Assembly: GCF_018873765.1 (NCBI RefSeq)
Contig: NC_057925.1
Location: 4,785,568-4,849,567 of the forward strand
DNA length: 64,000 nucleotides
Direction of reading: 5' to 3'
Source: Telopea speciosissima
Lineage: Eukaryota > Streptophyta > Magnoliopsida > Proteales > Proteaceae
Shown in pieces: positions 1 to 10,709 of the stretch (position 1 is its first letter; every line of letters starts with the position of its first letter). The translations under genes and the position numbers were made by a program. The notes under the pieces were generated by a model. It saw nothing but the letters and a program-made list of their open reading frames with translations, had not been told where the DNA came from and did not search any database.

Positions 1-2
1 CA

Positions 3-1803
3 CCACCTTCACCATCACCTCCTCCTCCATACTTGTACAAGTCACCGCCTCCACCATCTCCATCACCTCCCCCTCCTTACATGTATAAGTCACCACCACC
101 ACCTTCACCATCACCTCCTCCTCCATACTTATACAAGTCACCGCCTCCACCATCTCCATCACCTCCCCCTCCTTACATGTATAAGTCACCACCACCACCT
201 TCACCATCTCCACCTCCTCCATACTTGTACAAGTCACCGCCTCCACCATCTCCATCACCTCCCCCTCCTTACATGTATAAGTCACCACCACCATCACCTC
301 CTCCTCCATACTTATACAAGTCACCGCCTCCACCATCTCCATCACCTCCCCCTCCTTACATGTATAAGTCACCACCACCACCTTCACCATCTCCACCTCC
401 TCCATACTTGTACAAGTCACCGCCTCCACCATCTCCATCACCTCCCCCTCCTTACATGTATAAGTCACCACCACCACCTTCACCATCACCTCCTCCTCCA
501 TACTTATACAAGTCACCGCCTCCACCATCTCCATCACCTCCCCCTCCTTACATGTATAAGTCACCACCACCACCTTCACCATCTCCTCCACCTCCTTACA
601 TGTATAAGTCACCACCACCACCTTCACCATCTCCACCTCCGCCATACTTGTACAAGTCACCGCCTCCACCATCTCCATCACCTCCCCCTCCTTACATGTA
701 TAAGTCACCACCACCACCTTCACCATCTCCTCCTCCTCCATACTTGTACAAGTCACCGCCCCCACCATCTCCATCACCTCCCCCTCCCTACTTGTATAAG
801 TCACCACCACCACCTTCACCATCACCACCTCCTCCATATTTATACAAGTCACCGCCTCCACCATCTCCATCACCTCCCCCTCCTTACATGTATAAGTCAC
901 CACCACCGCCTTCACCATCTCCTCCTCCTCCATATTTGTACAAGTCACCGCCTCCACCATCTCCATCACTTCCCCCTCCTTACATGTATAAGTCACCACC
1001 ACCACCTTCACCATCACCTCCTCCTCCATACATGTATAAGTCACCCCCACCACCTTCACCATCTCCACCTCCTCCATACTTGTATAAGTCACCACCTCCA
1101 CCTTCACCATCACCTCCTCCTCCATACTTGTACAAGTCACCGCCCCCACCATCTCCATCACCTCCCCCTCCTTACATGTATAAGTCACCACCTCCACCTT
1201 CACCATCACCTCCTCCTCCATACTTGTACAAGTCACCACCCCCACCATCTCCATCACCTCCCCCTCCTTACATGTATAAGTCACCACCTCCACCTTCACC
1301 ATCACCTCCTCCTCCATACTTGTACAAGTCACCACCCCCACCATCTCCATCACCTCCCCCTCCTTACATGTATAAGTCACCACCACCACCTTCACCTTCA
1401 CCTCCTCCTCCATACTTGTACAAGTCACCGCCCCCACCATCTCCATCACCTCCCCCCTCCTTACATGTATAAGTCACCACCACCACCTTCACCATCACCG
1501 CCTCCTCCATACTTATACAAGTCACCCCCTCCACCATCTCCATCACCTCCCCCTCCCTACTTGTATAAGTCACCACCACCACCTTCACCATCGCCTCCTC
1601 CTCCATACTTGTATAAGTCACCGCCTCCACCATCTCCATCACCTCCCCCTCCTTACATGTATAAGTCACCCCCACCACCATCACCATCGCCACCTCCTCC
1701 ATCTCCATCACCACCTCCTCCATACTTCTATAAGTCCCCACCTCCTCCCTCACCATATCCTTCATACTATTATAGTTCCCCTCCACCACCCAAAGTTTAC
1801 TAG
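3..1803 (+). CDS. Extensin (Hyp-rich cell-wall glycoprotein), 5'-truncated by the window, with a one-base frameshift
   Basis: Only the C-terminal part of the gene is present. The frame is open from base 3 and consists of about 36 near-identical 16-residue (48-bp) units of the form [17 protein letters not shown]. Ser-Pro4 blocks are the sites of prolyl hydroxylation and arabinosylation in extensins, and YxY motifs are the known intramolecular isodityrosine cross-link sites, so the product should be a secreted structural wall protein. A run of six C near 1452-1457, where other repeats have five, shifts the frame. The first frame runs out at 1472, and the downstream frame (codons of 1465-1803) continues the same repeat to the family-type end [12 protein letters not shown]. 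This is either a sequencing or assembly error in a homopolymer within a hard repeat, or a real frameshift allele. An AATAAA poly(A) signal lies at 1853. Signal peptide and start lie before the window. Confidence 0.85.
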   Translation, partial: HLHHHLLLHTCTSHRLHHLHHLPLLTCISHHHHLHHHLLLHTYTSHRLHHLHHLPLLTCISHHHHLHHLHLLHTCTSHRLHHLHHLPLLTCISHHHHHLLLHTYTSHRLHHLHHLPLLTCISHHHHLHHLHLLHTCTSHRLHHLHHLPLLTCISHHHHLHHHLLLHTYTSHRLHHLHHLPLLTCISHHHHLHHLLHLLTCISHHHHLHHLHLRHTCTSHRLHHLHHLPLLTCISHHHHLHHLLLLHTCTSHRPHHLHHLPLPTCISHHHHLHHHHLLHIYTSHRLHHLHHLPLLTCISHHHRLHHLLLLHICTSHRLHHLHHFPLLTCISHHHHLHHHLLLHTCISHPHHLHHLHLLHTCISHHLHLHHHLLLHTCTSHRPHHLHHLPLLTCISHHLHLHHHLLLHTCTSHHPHHLHHLPLLTCISHHLHLHHHLLLHTCTSHHPHHLHHLPLLTCISHHHHLHLHLLLHTCTSHRPHHLHHLPPPYMYKSPPPPSPSPPPPYLYKSPPPPSPSPPPPYLYKSPPPPSPSPPPPYLYKSPPPPSPSPPPPYMYKSPPPPSPSPPPPSPSPPPPYFYKSPPPPSPYPSYYYSSPPPPKVY

Positions 1804-1867
1804 ATATTCCATCATTCCAATGTAGTTCATTAAAATTTTTCTATTCATTCCCAATAAATTGTACTTG

Positions 1868-2044
1868 TAGTTCATTAATTTCTAATTTTCCTCCCTGTTA
1901 TTTCTATTCCCTTCGGTGCAATTCCAAAACAATGAGAATAGTGGAGGTCCCGAAGGGCGCATCAATCAATCGAAACTGAGCTGAACCGAAGCTTGGATTT
2001 GGCAATAAAAGGTTTTTTTGGGGTTATTTTTTGCATTTTGTAAT

Positions 2045-2084
<40 letters not shown>

Positions 2085-2232
2085 CTCTGTTGGAAACTAT
2101 TGTATTTGTTACATGTTGGAAACTTGTTCATCATATGCAAATTAAGGCTTAAAAGGAGAATTGGCTAGAACTTGTTCCTTTTTATAAATATTTCTCTGTT
2201 TGGTTTTTTTGTATGAAGACAGTTATTGGAAG
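1868..2232. repeat. Duplicated extensin 3' flank, copy A
   Basis: The 3' flank of the first extensin matches the flank of the second (12085-12874) over several blocks: CCTCCCTGTTATTTCTATT, GAAGGGCGCATCAA, GCTTGGATTTGGCAATAA, TAAGGCTTAAAAGGAGAATT and TTTTTGTATGAAGACAGTTA. Copy B has about 430 extra bases, including a tRNA gene, between the last two blocks. This supports a tandem gene duplication that included flanking DNA. Confidence 0.8.
2047..2086. repeat. (CT)n/(GT)n microsatellite
   Basis: An uninterrupted CT run followed by a short GT run lies in the 3' flank of extensin 1. The corresponding place in copy B (about 12249-12268) has a shorter CT run. Confidence 0.85.
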
Positions 2233-2854
2233 CACAAACTTCCTCAACATATCTAAATCAACTTATCATGATTTCTTTTTCGGTTTTCACATATATCTAC
2301 AAACATGCAAATTTACTTCATCAAGGTCATGTGGGTTCAAATTCCCCACCCTCTCCCCCCCCCACCTAAAAAAAAAGTTATTAAATAAAAGGCTCAGATC
2401 GTTGGAGCACCCACAGCCGATGTGGGATTACCTCAATACTCTCCCTTACGTGCAGGCCTTCTTGTTGGCTCTATCTTTGTGGGTGGAATATGACCCATCA
2501 TCGACAAAGACCCAACGTACCCGCTCTAGTAGGATATCTTCATCAGCAATCTCTACATTTCTGGCCAGAGAACAATCCAAAAGGTAAAAAAAATAAAAAA
2601 GGGGAAAAATTGTTTGGAAAAATCAAGCATATACATCAGGATCACATACACAAAGAAAGTAAATTATTGAGTTCTGATGGCCTTTGCATTGAGCTCATAT
2701 ATCATCCACGATCTAATTATTAATTCCAGTACTACCAGATTTAAGTCTTTAAATTTGAAGAATCCCAATACACTTTACCTCTGATTTTACAAGTTCTAAC
2801 CAGGTATTGATGAGCTACAGAAATTAGGTTCCAACCATTTTTTAAAGGGTTTTT

Positions 2855-3300
2855 GCCCAATGCCCATTTGTACAAATACACCTTTACAACTGTACAATTT
2901 TTGTGTGTCCCCCCTACTTTCAAAATATTGTATTCCTTTAGTCCAGTAGGTTAGTTTGGAACATTATGTTCAAACGTCTGGACTTTTTTGTACATGGTTA
3001 GACCATTATGCCCTTGATAGGGTAGAATGACCAAGTTGCCTTCACTAACATTATTATGTGGGTTTTTACCAAATGCCCCCTTCAAAATGCCCATTTGTAC
3101 AAACGCACTGTTGTAACTTTACAATTTCCAGGTGCCCCCCTATTTTTTTAATTATTGTAACACTTTAGTTTAGTCCGTTAGTCTAGGATCTTAAACATTA
3201 GCTTCAGAAAATCTAATGACGAAAATGCCCTTATAATAAAATCCATCAAAATTAAAGGGTAAAGTGAACAAATTGCCCTCTTCTTCCCCAAATCGTTTAG
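2855..3300. repeat. Two direct copies of a transposon-end-like sequence
   Basis: Two imperfect direct copies, at about 2855-3055 and 3060-3300, share the blocks TGCCCATTTGTACAAA, TTTAGTCC..TTAGT and a CCCTT/TTGCC segment. The pattern (a run of T/C-rich text, a 'GTCCGTTAGT' block, then 'AAATTGCCCTC') resembles the terminal inverted repeats of the MULEs at 18939 and 41160. No inverted partner is visible nearby, so this looks like remnants. The rest of 2233-4531 shows no gene: it is AT-rich with homopolymers, including a G-run at 4126-4138. Confidence 0.4.
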
Positions 3301-3689
3301 GATTTGAAACTGAAAATCAATTTGAGGAAGATTTGGATAACAAAATTGCAGGTTCAGCATTGCGATAAAGTATATCATATTCTTACGAAAAGCTAATTTT
3401 CACTAAATTACGACAGAGAAACGAAGTCTCAAATCCCATAAAATTGACTTTTGAAGTGATTTAACTTACCGCCACTCCTTCAAAGAAAATGAAAATAAGA
3501 AGCTGGCTGCCGGCCACCAAATTGCAGTTGTGTTCCGCCTAATTTTCTACACAATTCTCTTTGCTAAGAATTCAGAATTCGCGTTAAGTAATGCATTGTC
3601 TAATGCCAATTGGCAACTTGCAAATGCCAATCGAGACTCACGTTATGCGACTGCATCAGTCCAATCAAAATCTTACCTACCCCTTATAT

Positions 3690-3885
3690 GTAATAAAATA
3701 TGGGTGAGGGTTCTTTGTGGGGGAGTGCAGGGACCATGTGTGTACAACAGGCTGGCAATCAATGCGAGCGCGTGCTGGCATCTCGGGGGTGAGATTTTCA
3801 TTTTTCATGGAGGCGGGGCTGTTATTGTGCCCTGGCCGCCCCCCCACTATGATTGGGCGTGGCGTCCCCACCCCCCCCCCCCCCA
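3690..3885. repeat. GC-rich foldback-like patch
   Basis: A GC-rich island in AT-rich DNA, with C-runs at its right end and the text GGGCTGTTATTGTGCCC. This resembles the core of the mini-foldback family at 16982 and 61784. The arms pair poorly and I see no clear target duplication, so membership in that family is tentative. Confidence 0.3.
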
Positions 3886-4531
3886 ACCCCCACCAAAAAT
3901 AAAAAATATTTTACAATGTAAATGTTGTAAGCTAATGCATACATTATTACATTATTACAGCTAACAAATGTAACCCTACATGCAAAGGAGTAGGAAAGAA
4001 AATAAGACAGATACTTTCACAGATACTTTCAATATTATAACGATCCAATTGTCGCATGCAAGACCCCCTGTCTCTCTCTCAAAATATAATGTCAGTCAGT
4101 ATGTCATTTTTTATTTTTTTTTTAGGGGGGGGGGGGGAGATAAACTAAGCTTTATTGATAAGAACGTGTAGTACACATAGATTCTGAATTACAAGTTTTA
4201 AAAAACCATGGAATGGAAATAGGCTAGATTGTCGTACACCTCAAGGACTGGTCCTACTTTAGTCTTTGACTCTATTCTAATTATCAAATGGCTGGATCTT
4301 AGTTTAATACAGATTTTGTTTAAATAATTCGGTTAAAATGACAAGTTAATAGTCAAGTTTGATAATCTAAAATAAACCATTTATCACAAAGAAATAATAA
4401 ATGACACTTAACTAATCATTTCTAGAAAGAAAAACTAATAAACTTGGTATAATGATTAATTATGTTTAATTATATTATTCATTCAGATTACTCTGACTAT
4501 TATATTGTCACTTTAATATCTTGATCGGACA

Positions 4532-7500
4532 CTAAATGTTACACTCGCGCCCAAAATATACCCTAATACCCCAGGGCAATTTAGACCTTCACCAAAGGGT
4601 AATGCATAGGTGGTAATGGTCAACATTAATGGCCTTAAGCCTAATATTTTATTATGAGTGTTTCCTCGAAGTCCTGGAAGTACGGGTCAAAGCCCAGCAA
4701 ATTTTCCTTGAAGTTTGGGTCCTGATAGCAGCACCGGAGTCACGAACGGACTCACTCGAACTGAATCCGTTTGAGGATCCGCCCGTGCTGTTATCTGCCC
4801 TTTTGGTTTATTTTCCTGTGGGACCTACATCTCCGTATCCCGGACACCATAATTAAACCCTTGGACCAAATAAACCCCCACCGTTACCTTTTTTGCATTT
4901 TTTAACCTTGTATGTGGGCCCACAAGGCCCAAATATAATGTTAATGAGTTTTAGTATTAAAGGCCTAAACCAAACAAGACTTAAGACCTTAGTACTAGAG
5001 GTTTTAATGAGAAATCAAACAGACCTTAAGGCCCATGTTTTATTCTAAAACTAACTTTAGATGTGTTTCTTGTTAAATGAACTTTTGAGCTACCCTACCC
5101 AAACATGCCCTAAGTTACAACTAAGAGACCCTAGCCAAACAAGCCCTAGACTAAAACACATTTTTGGGCCTTAAGCTAAGCCAAACATACCCTAACTAAT
5201 TGGACCTAAGAATCTTAGCCAAACTGGCCCTAAGGCCCATTTCATTTTATAGCCAATAGGTTCTTTTTAGGTTTGAGAAGTTGGGTTGGTTCAAGGATCA
5301 TGGGTTAAATCTTGGCCCAATAGTTGGACCATGGCTTGTTGTAGAGAAAAGAGAATAAAGGTAAGGGTAGTTTAGGGAGTTTACATTTTTTTGTTTATCT
5401 TAGTCTTAAGAGGGTAAATAGAGGAGGAATCTCTTAAGTTTTTCCTCATTTCTCCAAAGAACAAAACGTGGGAAGGAGAGGAGAAAAGAAAAGGAAAAGG
5501 AAAGAGAAAGGAGAAAGGAGGCTCATCTAGCCTTGGATTTTGCTTCTCCATTGGAGGTGAGTGAATCTTCCATCTCTCCCTCTCCATTTCTTTATTTACT
5601 AGCTTAGGGTTTTGAATCTTGAGGTTGAGATTAGCTTGGGTTCCACTTGGGACCTAATGCTCTTGTTGGAGAGATGATTGTAGTCCCTTTTGGGATGCTT
5701 TTGCCTACCCTTGCACCTCTCTTTGAAGTGCCATTCAACCCAAGCCATTCAACCTAGGGATTTCACCCAAAAACCCAAGTTTGGGTTGAGAAATTGGATA
5801 TAGACCATAGATGGCTTAATGCATTGTGCCATTAGGGTTATTAGGACCTTGATTAACTTTAGGAACCATCCCTACAAGCCCTTGAAGCCATTGGGGGCCT
5901 TGGGAACCAATTTGGATGAAGTTCGGAGTTGAAAAACTCATTCCTGCTGCGAACGGACTCAGCGGCGGACTCACAATCGTGCATTCGCCCGTGGATCCAC
6001 CCTTCTTGAGTGTGTCTCGGGTGTGTCTCAGGGTTTGAACGGATGCACGGGCGGACTCACACAAGTGGATCCGTTCGTGAATCCGTCCGCAGTTTACAGC
6101 ATGACCACTGTTTAGTATTTTGGGCATAACTTTGTCTATACATATCGTATCGACGTGATTCGAGTTGCGTTGTCAAATAGACTCAAAGGGATACATTTTC
6201 TATGAAGAAATGGTGGAACCAATCCAAATAAAAGACCCTAAAAAGTGGACCCAAACTTAGCTGATGTATTTTGACAGCTACTTTAGAACATAACTTTAGT
6301 TCGGTGACGTCACCCACATTGTGGCTGCTTGTGTAAGACTTAATAAATTTTAATAGGGATTAATTATCACCTAAAGTGCCCCCTAAATATGTTAATTAAT
6401 TGATCTATTGGGATACCAAGGTTTACCCTTGATGCCCTCAAAACCCCCTTGCTGTCCTAAGGGACTTGTGACCTTATCTTAGAATTGGAAAGTCCTAAAG
6501 TGATTCCAAACCTATGAATCCCAAGAACTAATGCTTAGACTAGCCCTTGGTGGTCTTGTTGGAACTTGAAATGGTCCTTTTAGGGTCCTAAAAGTCATAA
6601 CACCTATAGGGGTGAAGGTTGAAAGTGATTGACTTAGGTAATTTGTGTTGTATTTTATCAAACTTAACAATAGTAATACTTAGGGAGAACCTTAGAGTTG
6701 GATCAAATCCCTTGAATCCTCTAAGTCTTATAAAGGGCTAGATGTTTAGGACCTCCAACGAAGGATTGGACTCACATCCCCAACCCTAGGACCTCTATGG
6801 TTTCATGGATGAAGGGCTGAAGGTGAAAATCCTCTCAGATTTCAAAGGAATGTCGACGGAACCACGAGTGGATCCACGGCCCGTCAGTCCATCCGGTATA
6901 ACCTAGCTGTTTAGCCTTGGGCGGAGCCACGAGCGGACCCACTTGGTAAATCCGCCCGTAGCTCAGTTCACTCTTGGGAATGTCTTAGGGCTTGGACGGA
7001 TGCACGAGCGGATTCATGTTCCACATTCGCCCGTGAGTCCGTTCCATATATTTTCAAGGTTTGGCCTAAACGGATCCACGATCGGACTCACCTAGCTGCC
7101 TCCGTTCCTGCAACCACCCCTGCTGTCTTGACTAAACTTCAATTAAACTATTGAGACCCTTCGTGGGACCCACCTATACACTTCTAACATTGTTCTCATG
7201 CATCCTCAGACCTTGAAATTTATACGGGAGCACGTGCACATAAGCAAACCTTACCGAACACACCAAATGATGAACAAACAAACTGTGAGTGGGTTTTGGG
7301 TGATGTTTGGGCTTGTTATATATATATAGAGAGAGAGATCATATAATTGTGTATGTTTGCATCCATACTTAACATGTTGCATTCTTGCATATAAACTACG
7401 TTGGATAAAAATTGATGAATTGTGGATATGTTGCTTTACTTTATTATATTGGGTTACGGTACCGGGTATGCCTGTGTTGGAACCCCAAAATTATTATTAT

Positions 7501-8491
7501 TAAAATCATTGTTTGCCATCCTGATCTGTATGCGCCGTATCATGCTGGTATCCGGGTACTAGATAGAATGGGACATTGATGCACCCGGAGTACCTTTTGG
7601 GATGATAAGATTTGCATGTAGTATATCTGTGGCTAGGATTTATGCTCCCTTATGCTACGACCCTTGCCAACAGGGGTTTATGTGTTGGACAGTCTGAGCA
7701 CCTGATGTCTGTGGAGGCGAGAGAGGCCAGGTCAGGGGTAGTGATGACTATCGGGGTCTGCCACTAGGTGGTCTGATGGCTTCTACCGGCGTAGGCTCCC
7801 TCGTGATAATTGAGGTTTCACTGAGGCGATAGGTTAAGTGACCCTCAGTGTCTCCCGAGTTATCACAGTAGCATATACCATGACTTAGATTGTTTGTTAG
7901 GTGGAAAATCTATTAACATTTACATGCATCATGGACTATATGTGAATTGTATTTTTGTGCATTCCTCATCCCCTCACTGGGCTCAGTGGAGCTTACCCTC
8001 GTTGCGCAACCCTTTTTAGCTGTATGCAGGTGATCTATGATGGTGATCCTCTTTTTGGTATGGACTGATTGGAGCCTGTGATTTTGGACCTTGATGATAG
8101 CGTACACTCATGGTCTGTGCCATTGGGGCACAATTATATCTTTTTTTTTATTTATTTATTTTGTTCATTATGAGTATTGTATATATTTGGTAGTATTTCT
8201 ACTGTTTCAGTTTCAAGTAAATCTTTTGGGTCAAAATGTAAAACATTAAACTGTCTATCACATAGACTTTGAATCCTTTGTATCTGTAACGCTTCCGCCC
8301 AATTCTGATCTTTTGGAATGAAATATTCCTTTACTTTCTGCATTCTAATATTATTGTAATTTAATATTAGTTTAAGATTGTGAGTGGCCACTGCATCGAG
8401 ATCCTAGTAGTGGTTAGGATGTTGGTAAGCATCCTATCATACCCCTTTTATAGTGTTTTATCCCTTATTGGGATGGGGGTGTGACACTAAA
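4532..8491. mobile_element. Solo LTR of a Ty3/gypsy-type retrotransposon (about 3.95 kb) with 5-bp TSD
   Basis: The element starts TGTTACAC at 4537 and ends GTGTGACA at 8486, so its termini form an almost perfect TG...CA inverted repeat. It is flanked by CTAAA on both sides (4532-4536 and 8487-8491), the 5-bp target duplication expected from retroviral-type integrase. Inside there is no coding capacity. The right third holds text typical of large chromovirus (Tekay/Del-like) LTRs, such as CTCACTGGGCTCAGTGGAGC and TTACCCTCGTTGCGCAACCC. No second LTR or internal region is present, so it is best read as a solo LTR formed by LTR-LTR recombination. The lineage call is from memory of the motif, not from a search. 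Confidence 0.75.
4733..7130. repeat. Dispersed GC-rich short repeats inside the solo LTR
   Basis: Short variants of a GGATCCACGAGCGGACTCAC-like word recur in three clusters (4733-4795, 5945-6090, 6845-7130), in both orientations, within otherwise AT-rich LTR DNA. They read as degenerate tandem or palindromic repeats. LTRs often carry such arrays in the U3 enhancer, but a function here is inference. Confidence 0.6.
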
Positions 8492-8696
8492 TATTTGACT
8501 TACTAGTGTAATATGTAGTTAAAAATTATATAAATAATAATACATAAATAAAAATCTTCTCTGCAAAAAAACTGGATGGTCTGAATGATTTGATCTGCTC
8601 TAGAAATGAAGTCCAGTTCCTCTGCGCGTACATGTAATTTGTATGCATTTCAAATTACCGGCTTCTTACTATAAGCATTTGTGGCAAATTACATCT

Positions 8697-10330
8697 AGTT
8701 TCTTTTGGGGAAAAATAATGACAAGCCAAAGATAAACTGGATTTCATGGGAGCGGTTGTGTCAATCCAAGGAGAAAGGTGGCCTTGGCTTTCGTGATCCT
8801 TCTTTTCATAATAACGCTTTATTATCCAAGATTGCTTGGCAATTATGGAAAGATGGAGATAGTCTATTTTCCCGTTTTTTAAGTCTATATATTAACCAAC
8901 TTCCAATATTTTACATGCAAGGATTGGTAATCAACCTAGTTGGGGTTGGAGGAGCATTATGGAAGGCATTAGTGTCTTAAAGAAGTGTTTATGTTGGCGA
9001 ATTGGTGATGGTGAATCAGTTGATGTTTGGAATGATGCCTAGGTTCCTTCCCTACAAGACTACAAAATCAATTCATCTCACCTGAATGATGCTTCTATTC
9101 ATTTAGTGGCTGATCTGATTGACCAAGATAGAAGATCTTGGGATAATGGTTTGCTAACTTCCAATTTTTGTTTTATCTGATGTCAAAAGCATTAAGAAAA
9201 TACAGCTTCCCCTATTTCCTAATTTGGATAAGCTTGAGTGGATGGCCTCTAACAATGATGTTTTCTTTGTGAAGAGTGCTTATCATCTACTTGCTAATGC
9301 CTTAACAGTGGAAAGAAGTTTAGAGGCAACATATTAAAGGAACCACTCTTGGTCAGATGTGTCGAGGGGTGTTTGGAAGATGATCTGGAATTGTAGAAGC
9401 CATCCCAAAATTCAACACTTTCTGTGGAGAGTGTGTGTTGTTGGTGTAGCAACGGGTGATACACATTGCCATCGCAGTAGCAAAGTTGATCGGTGTTGTG
9501 CTAGGTGTGGATCTGTTGAAACTATCTCACACATTCTACTAGGTTGTTCTTTTGCCCGTGCAACCTGGTTTGGTTGTTCTTTAGGGTTCATGATTCCTTC
9601 GGGTGATGATCCTTCACTAAACGATTGGATCATGGGTTGGAGCAGTATTTCATGGGATAAAGGCACTCTTTGAATGGGAATCTCATTATGCTCTTTTATA
9701 TGTTGGATTTTTTTGGAAAGCACAGAATGATAATATATTTGGCAGATGATGTTGGTCTCCACTAGAGGTTATTCAGACCTCTTTCCCTGCTTTCCAAGAA
9801 TTTTATGAATCTCAGAATTCTATTGTTGTACAACCTCCATCGGTGACCTTTCTTCATCAGCGATTTCTGGAGAATTCTCACACCAGTCGGCGATGGCTTA
9901 GATTTTTTGTGATGCTAGCTTGCCTCCTAACTCTACTACAGGTGGTGTTGACATTATTTACTTGGATTTTTTAGGCCGACCCATATATTCATGTTGTTTC
10001 GATTCCAATGAGTTTTGAGGATATTGCTACTGGGGAAGCTATGACTATCCGTTCTTCTCTATAGGAGTACATATCGAAGGGCTATAAGAATATTGTTATT
10101 GCATCTGATAATAAGGAGGTTATCACTTACTTACACGGCGGGCTATCTGTGTTTCCTCTTCGCATCCATGACATCCTAGAGGATATTATTCACCTTTCTA
10201 CTTATCTTGATACATGTATTTTCACTCATGTTCCAAGGGAGAATAACAGTTGTGTTGACTCCCTGGCAAAGAAGGCGCTATCGATAACGTGTACGATGGA
10301 GTGGTCCATTTCCGATCCATAGCTTATTGA
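8697..10330 (+). pseudogene. Decayed LINE (non-LTR retrotransposon) ORF2 fragment: RT tail, zf-RVT, RNase H
   Basis: 8697-8980 encodes the conserved end of a plant L1 reverse transcriptase (SFFWGKN, INWISWERLCQSKEKGGLGF, then HNNALLSKIAWQLW). 9359-9673 encodes the zinc-binding zf-RVT module (HPKIQHFLWRV, then CARCGSVETISHILLGC). About 9905-10310 encodes an RNase H-like module (CDASLPPNST; ASDNKEVITYLHGG; THVPRENNSCVDSLAKKAL). The modules lie in the normal order on the plus strand, but stops and frameshifts separate them. The 5' half (endonuclease, catalytic RT) is missing, as is usual for 5'-truncated LINEs. A (TA)n tract follows at 10384-10404. Confidence 0.85.
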
Positions 10331-10625
10331 TCTATGTAATCCTCAGCCGTTCAGATGGAACATTTCCACATAATAGATAGGATATATATATATATATATA
10401 TATTAGATAAAGTTATCAGAAAGCTGTACTCACAAGTCACACCAACCAAAGGAAGAATTAGGCATCGGTGTAGCTTTTGTCAACATTTTTAGAATTCAAG
10501 GGATACCAACCCACCAGAGTGTAGAAAAATTCGTAGTGGGATGAATGAAATGAAAATCAAAATCTGGACTATTAATTAATTATATAAGATCTGCACTAGT
10601 TGGAAACTTTCTAAGCTAGGGATCA

Positions 10626-10635
10626 GTATATATAT
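10626..10635 (+). promoter_or_regulatory. TATA box of extensin 2
   Basis: The sequence TATATATAAG would place transcription start at about 10655-10665. That is downstream of the first in-frame ATG at 10647 and upstream of the ATG at 10710, so it supports the latter as the real start. Confidence 0.6.
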
Positions 10636-10709
10636 AAGCTAGCTCTATGGAATTGCCTCTCATTCCAAGCCATTCGCAAGTAGTGATCTCCTCCTCTTCT
10701 ATTCAGCCT

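Noticed and set aside
1..1750. Regular 48-bp repeats looking like a CRISPR or satellite array
   Set aside because: The units are in-frame extensin codons with no spacer-repeat structure, in plant DNA.
1364..1789. Minus-strand open frame opposite extensin 1 (and similar ones opposite extensin 2 at 10708-12060)
   Set aside because: Shadow frames: the complement of Pro/Ser/Tyr codons is naturally free of stops.
2322..2350. GGGTTCAAATTCCCCACCC resembling a tRNA B-box
   Set aside because: No acceptor or anticodon stems can be built around it; at most a SINE remnant.
2418..2428. ATCCCACATCG on the minus strand, matching the plant snRNA upstream sequence element
   Set aside because: A TATA-like box follows at about the right distance, but no U-snRNA sequence lies downstream; the word also occurs in dispersed repeats.
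3530..3964. Open frame through a GC-rich patch
   Set aside because: Low-complexity composition, overlapping frames on both strands, no domain; probably a foldback remnant.
4532..8491. Reading the 4-kb region as a protein-coding gene desert with small genes
   Set aside because: LTR termini and exact target duplication explain it; the small frames have no recognisable content.
10647..10709. Upstream ATG of extensin 2 as translation start
   Set aside because: It is too close to the TATA box and would put 21 polar residues before the signal peptide.
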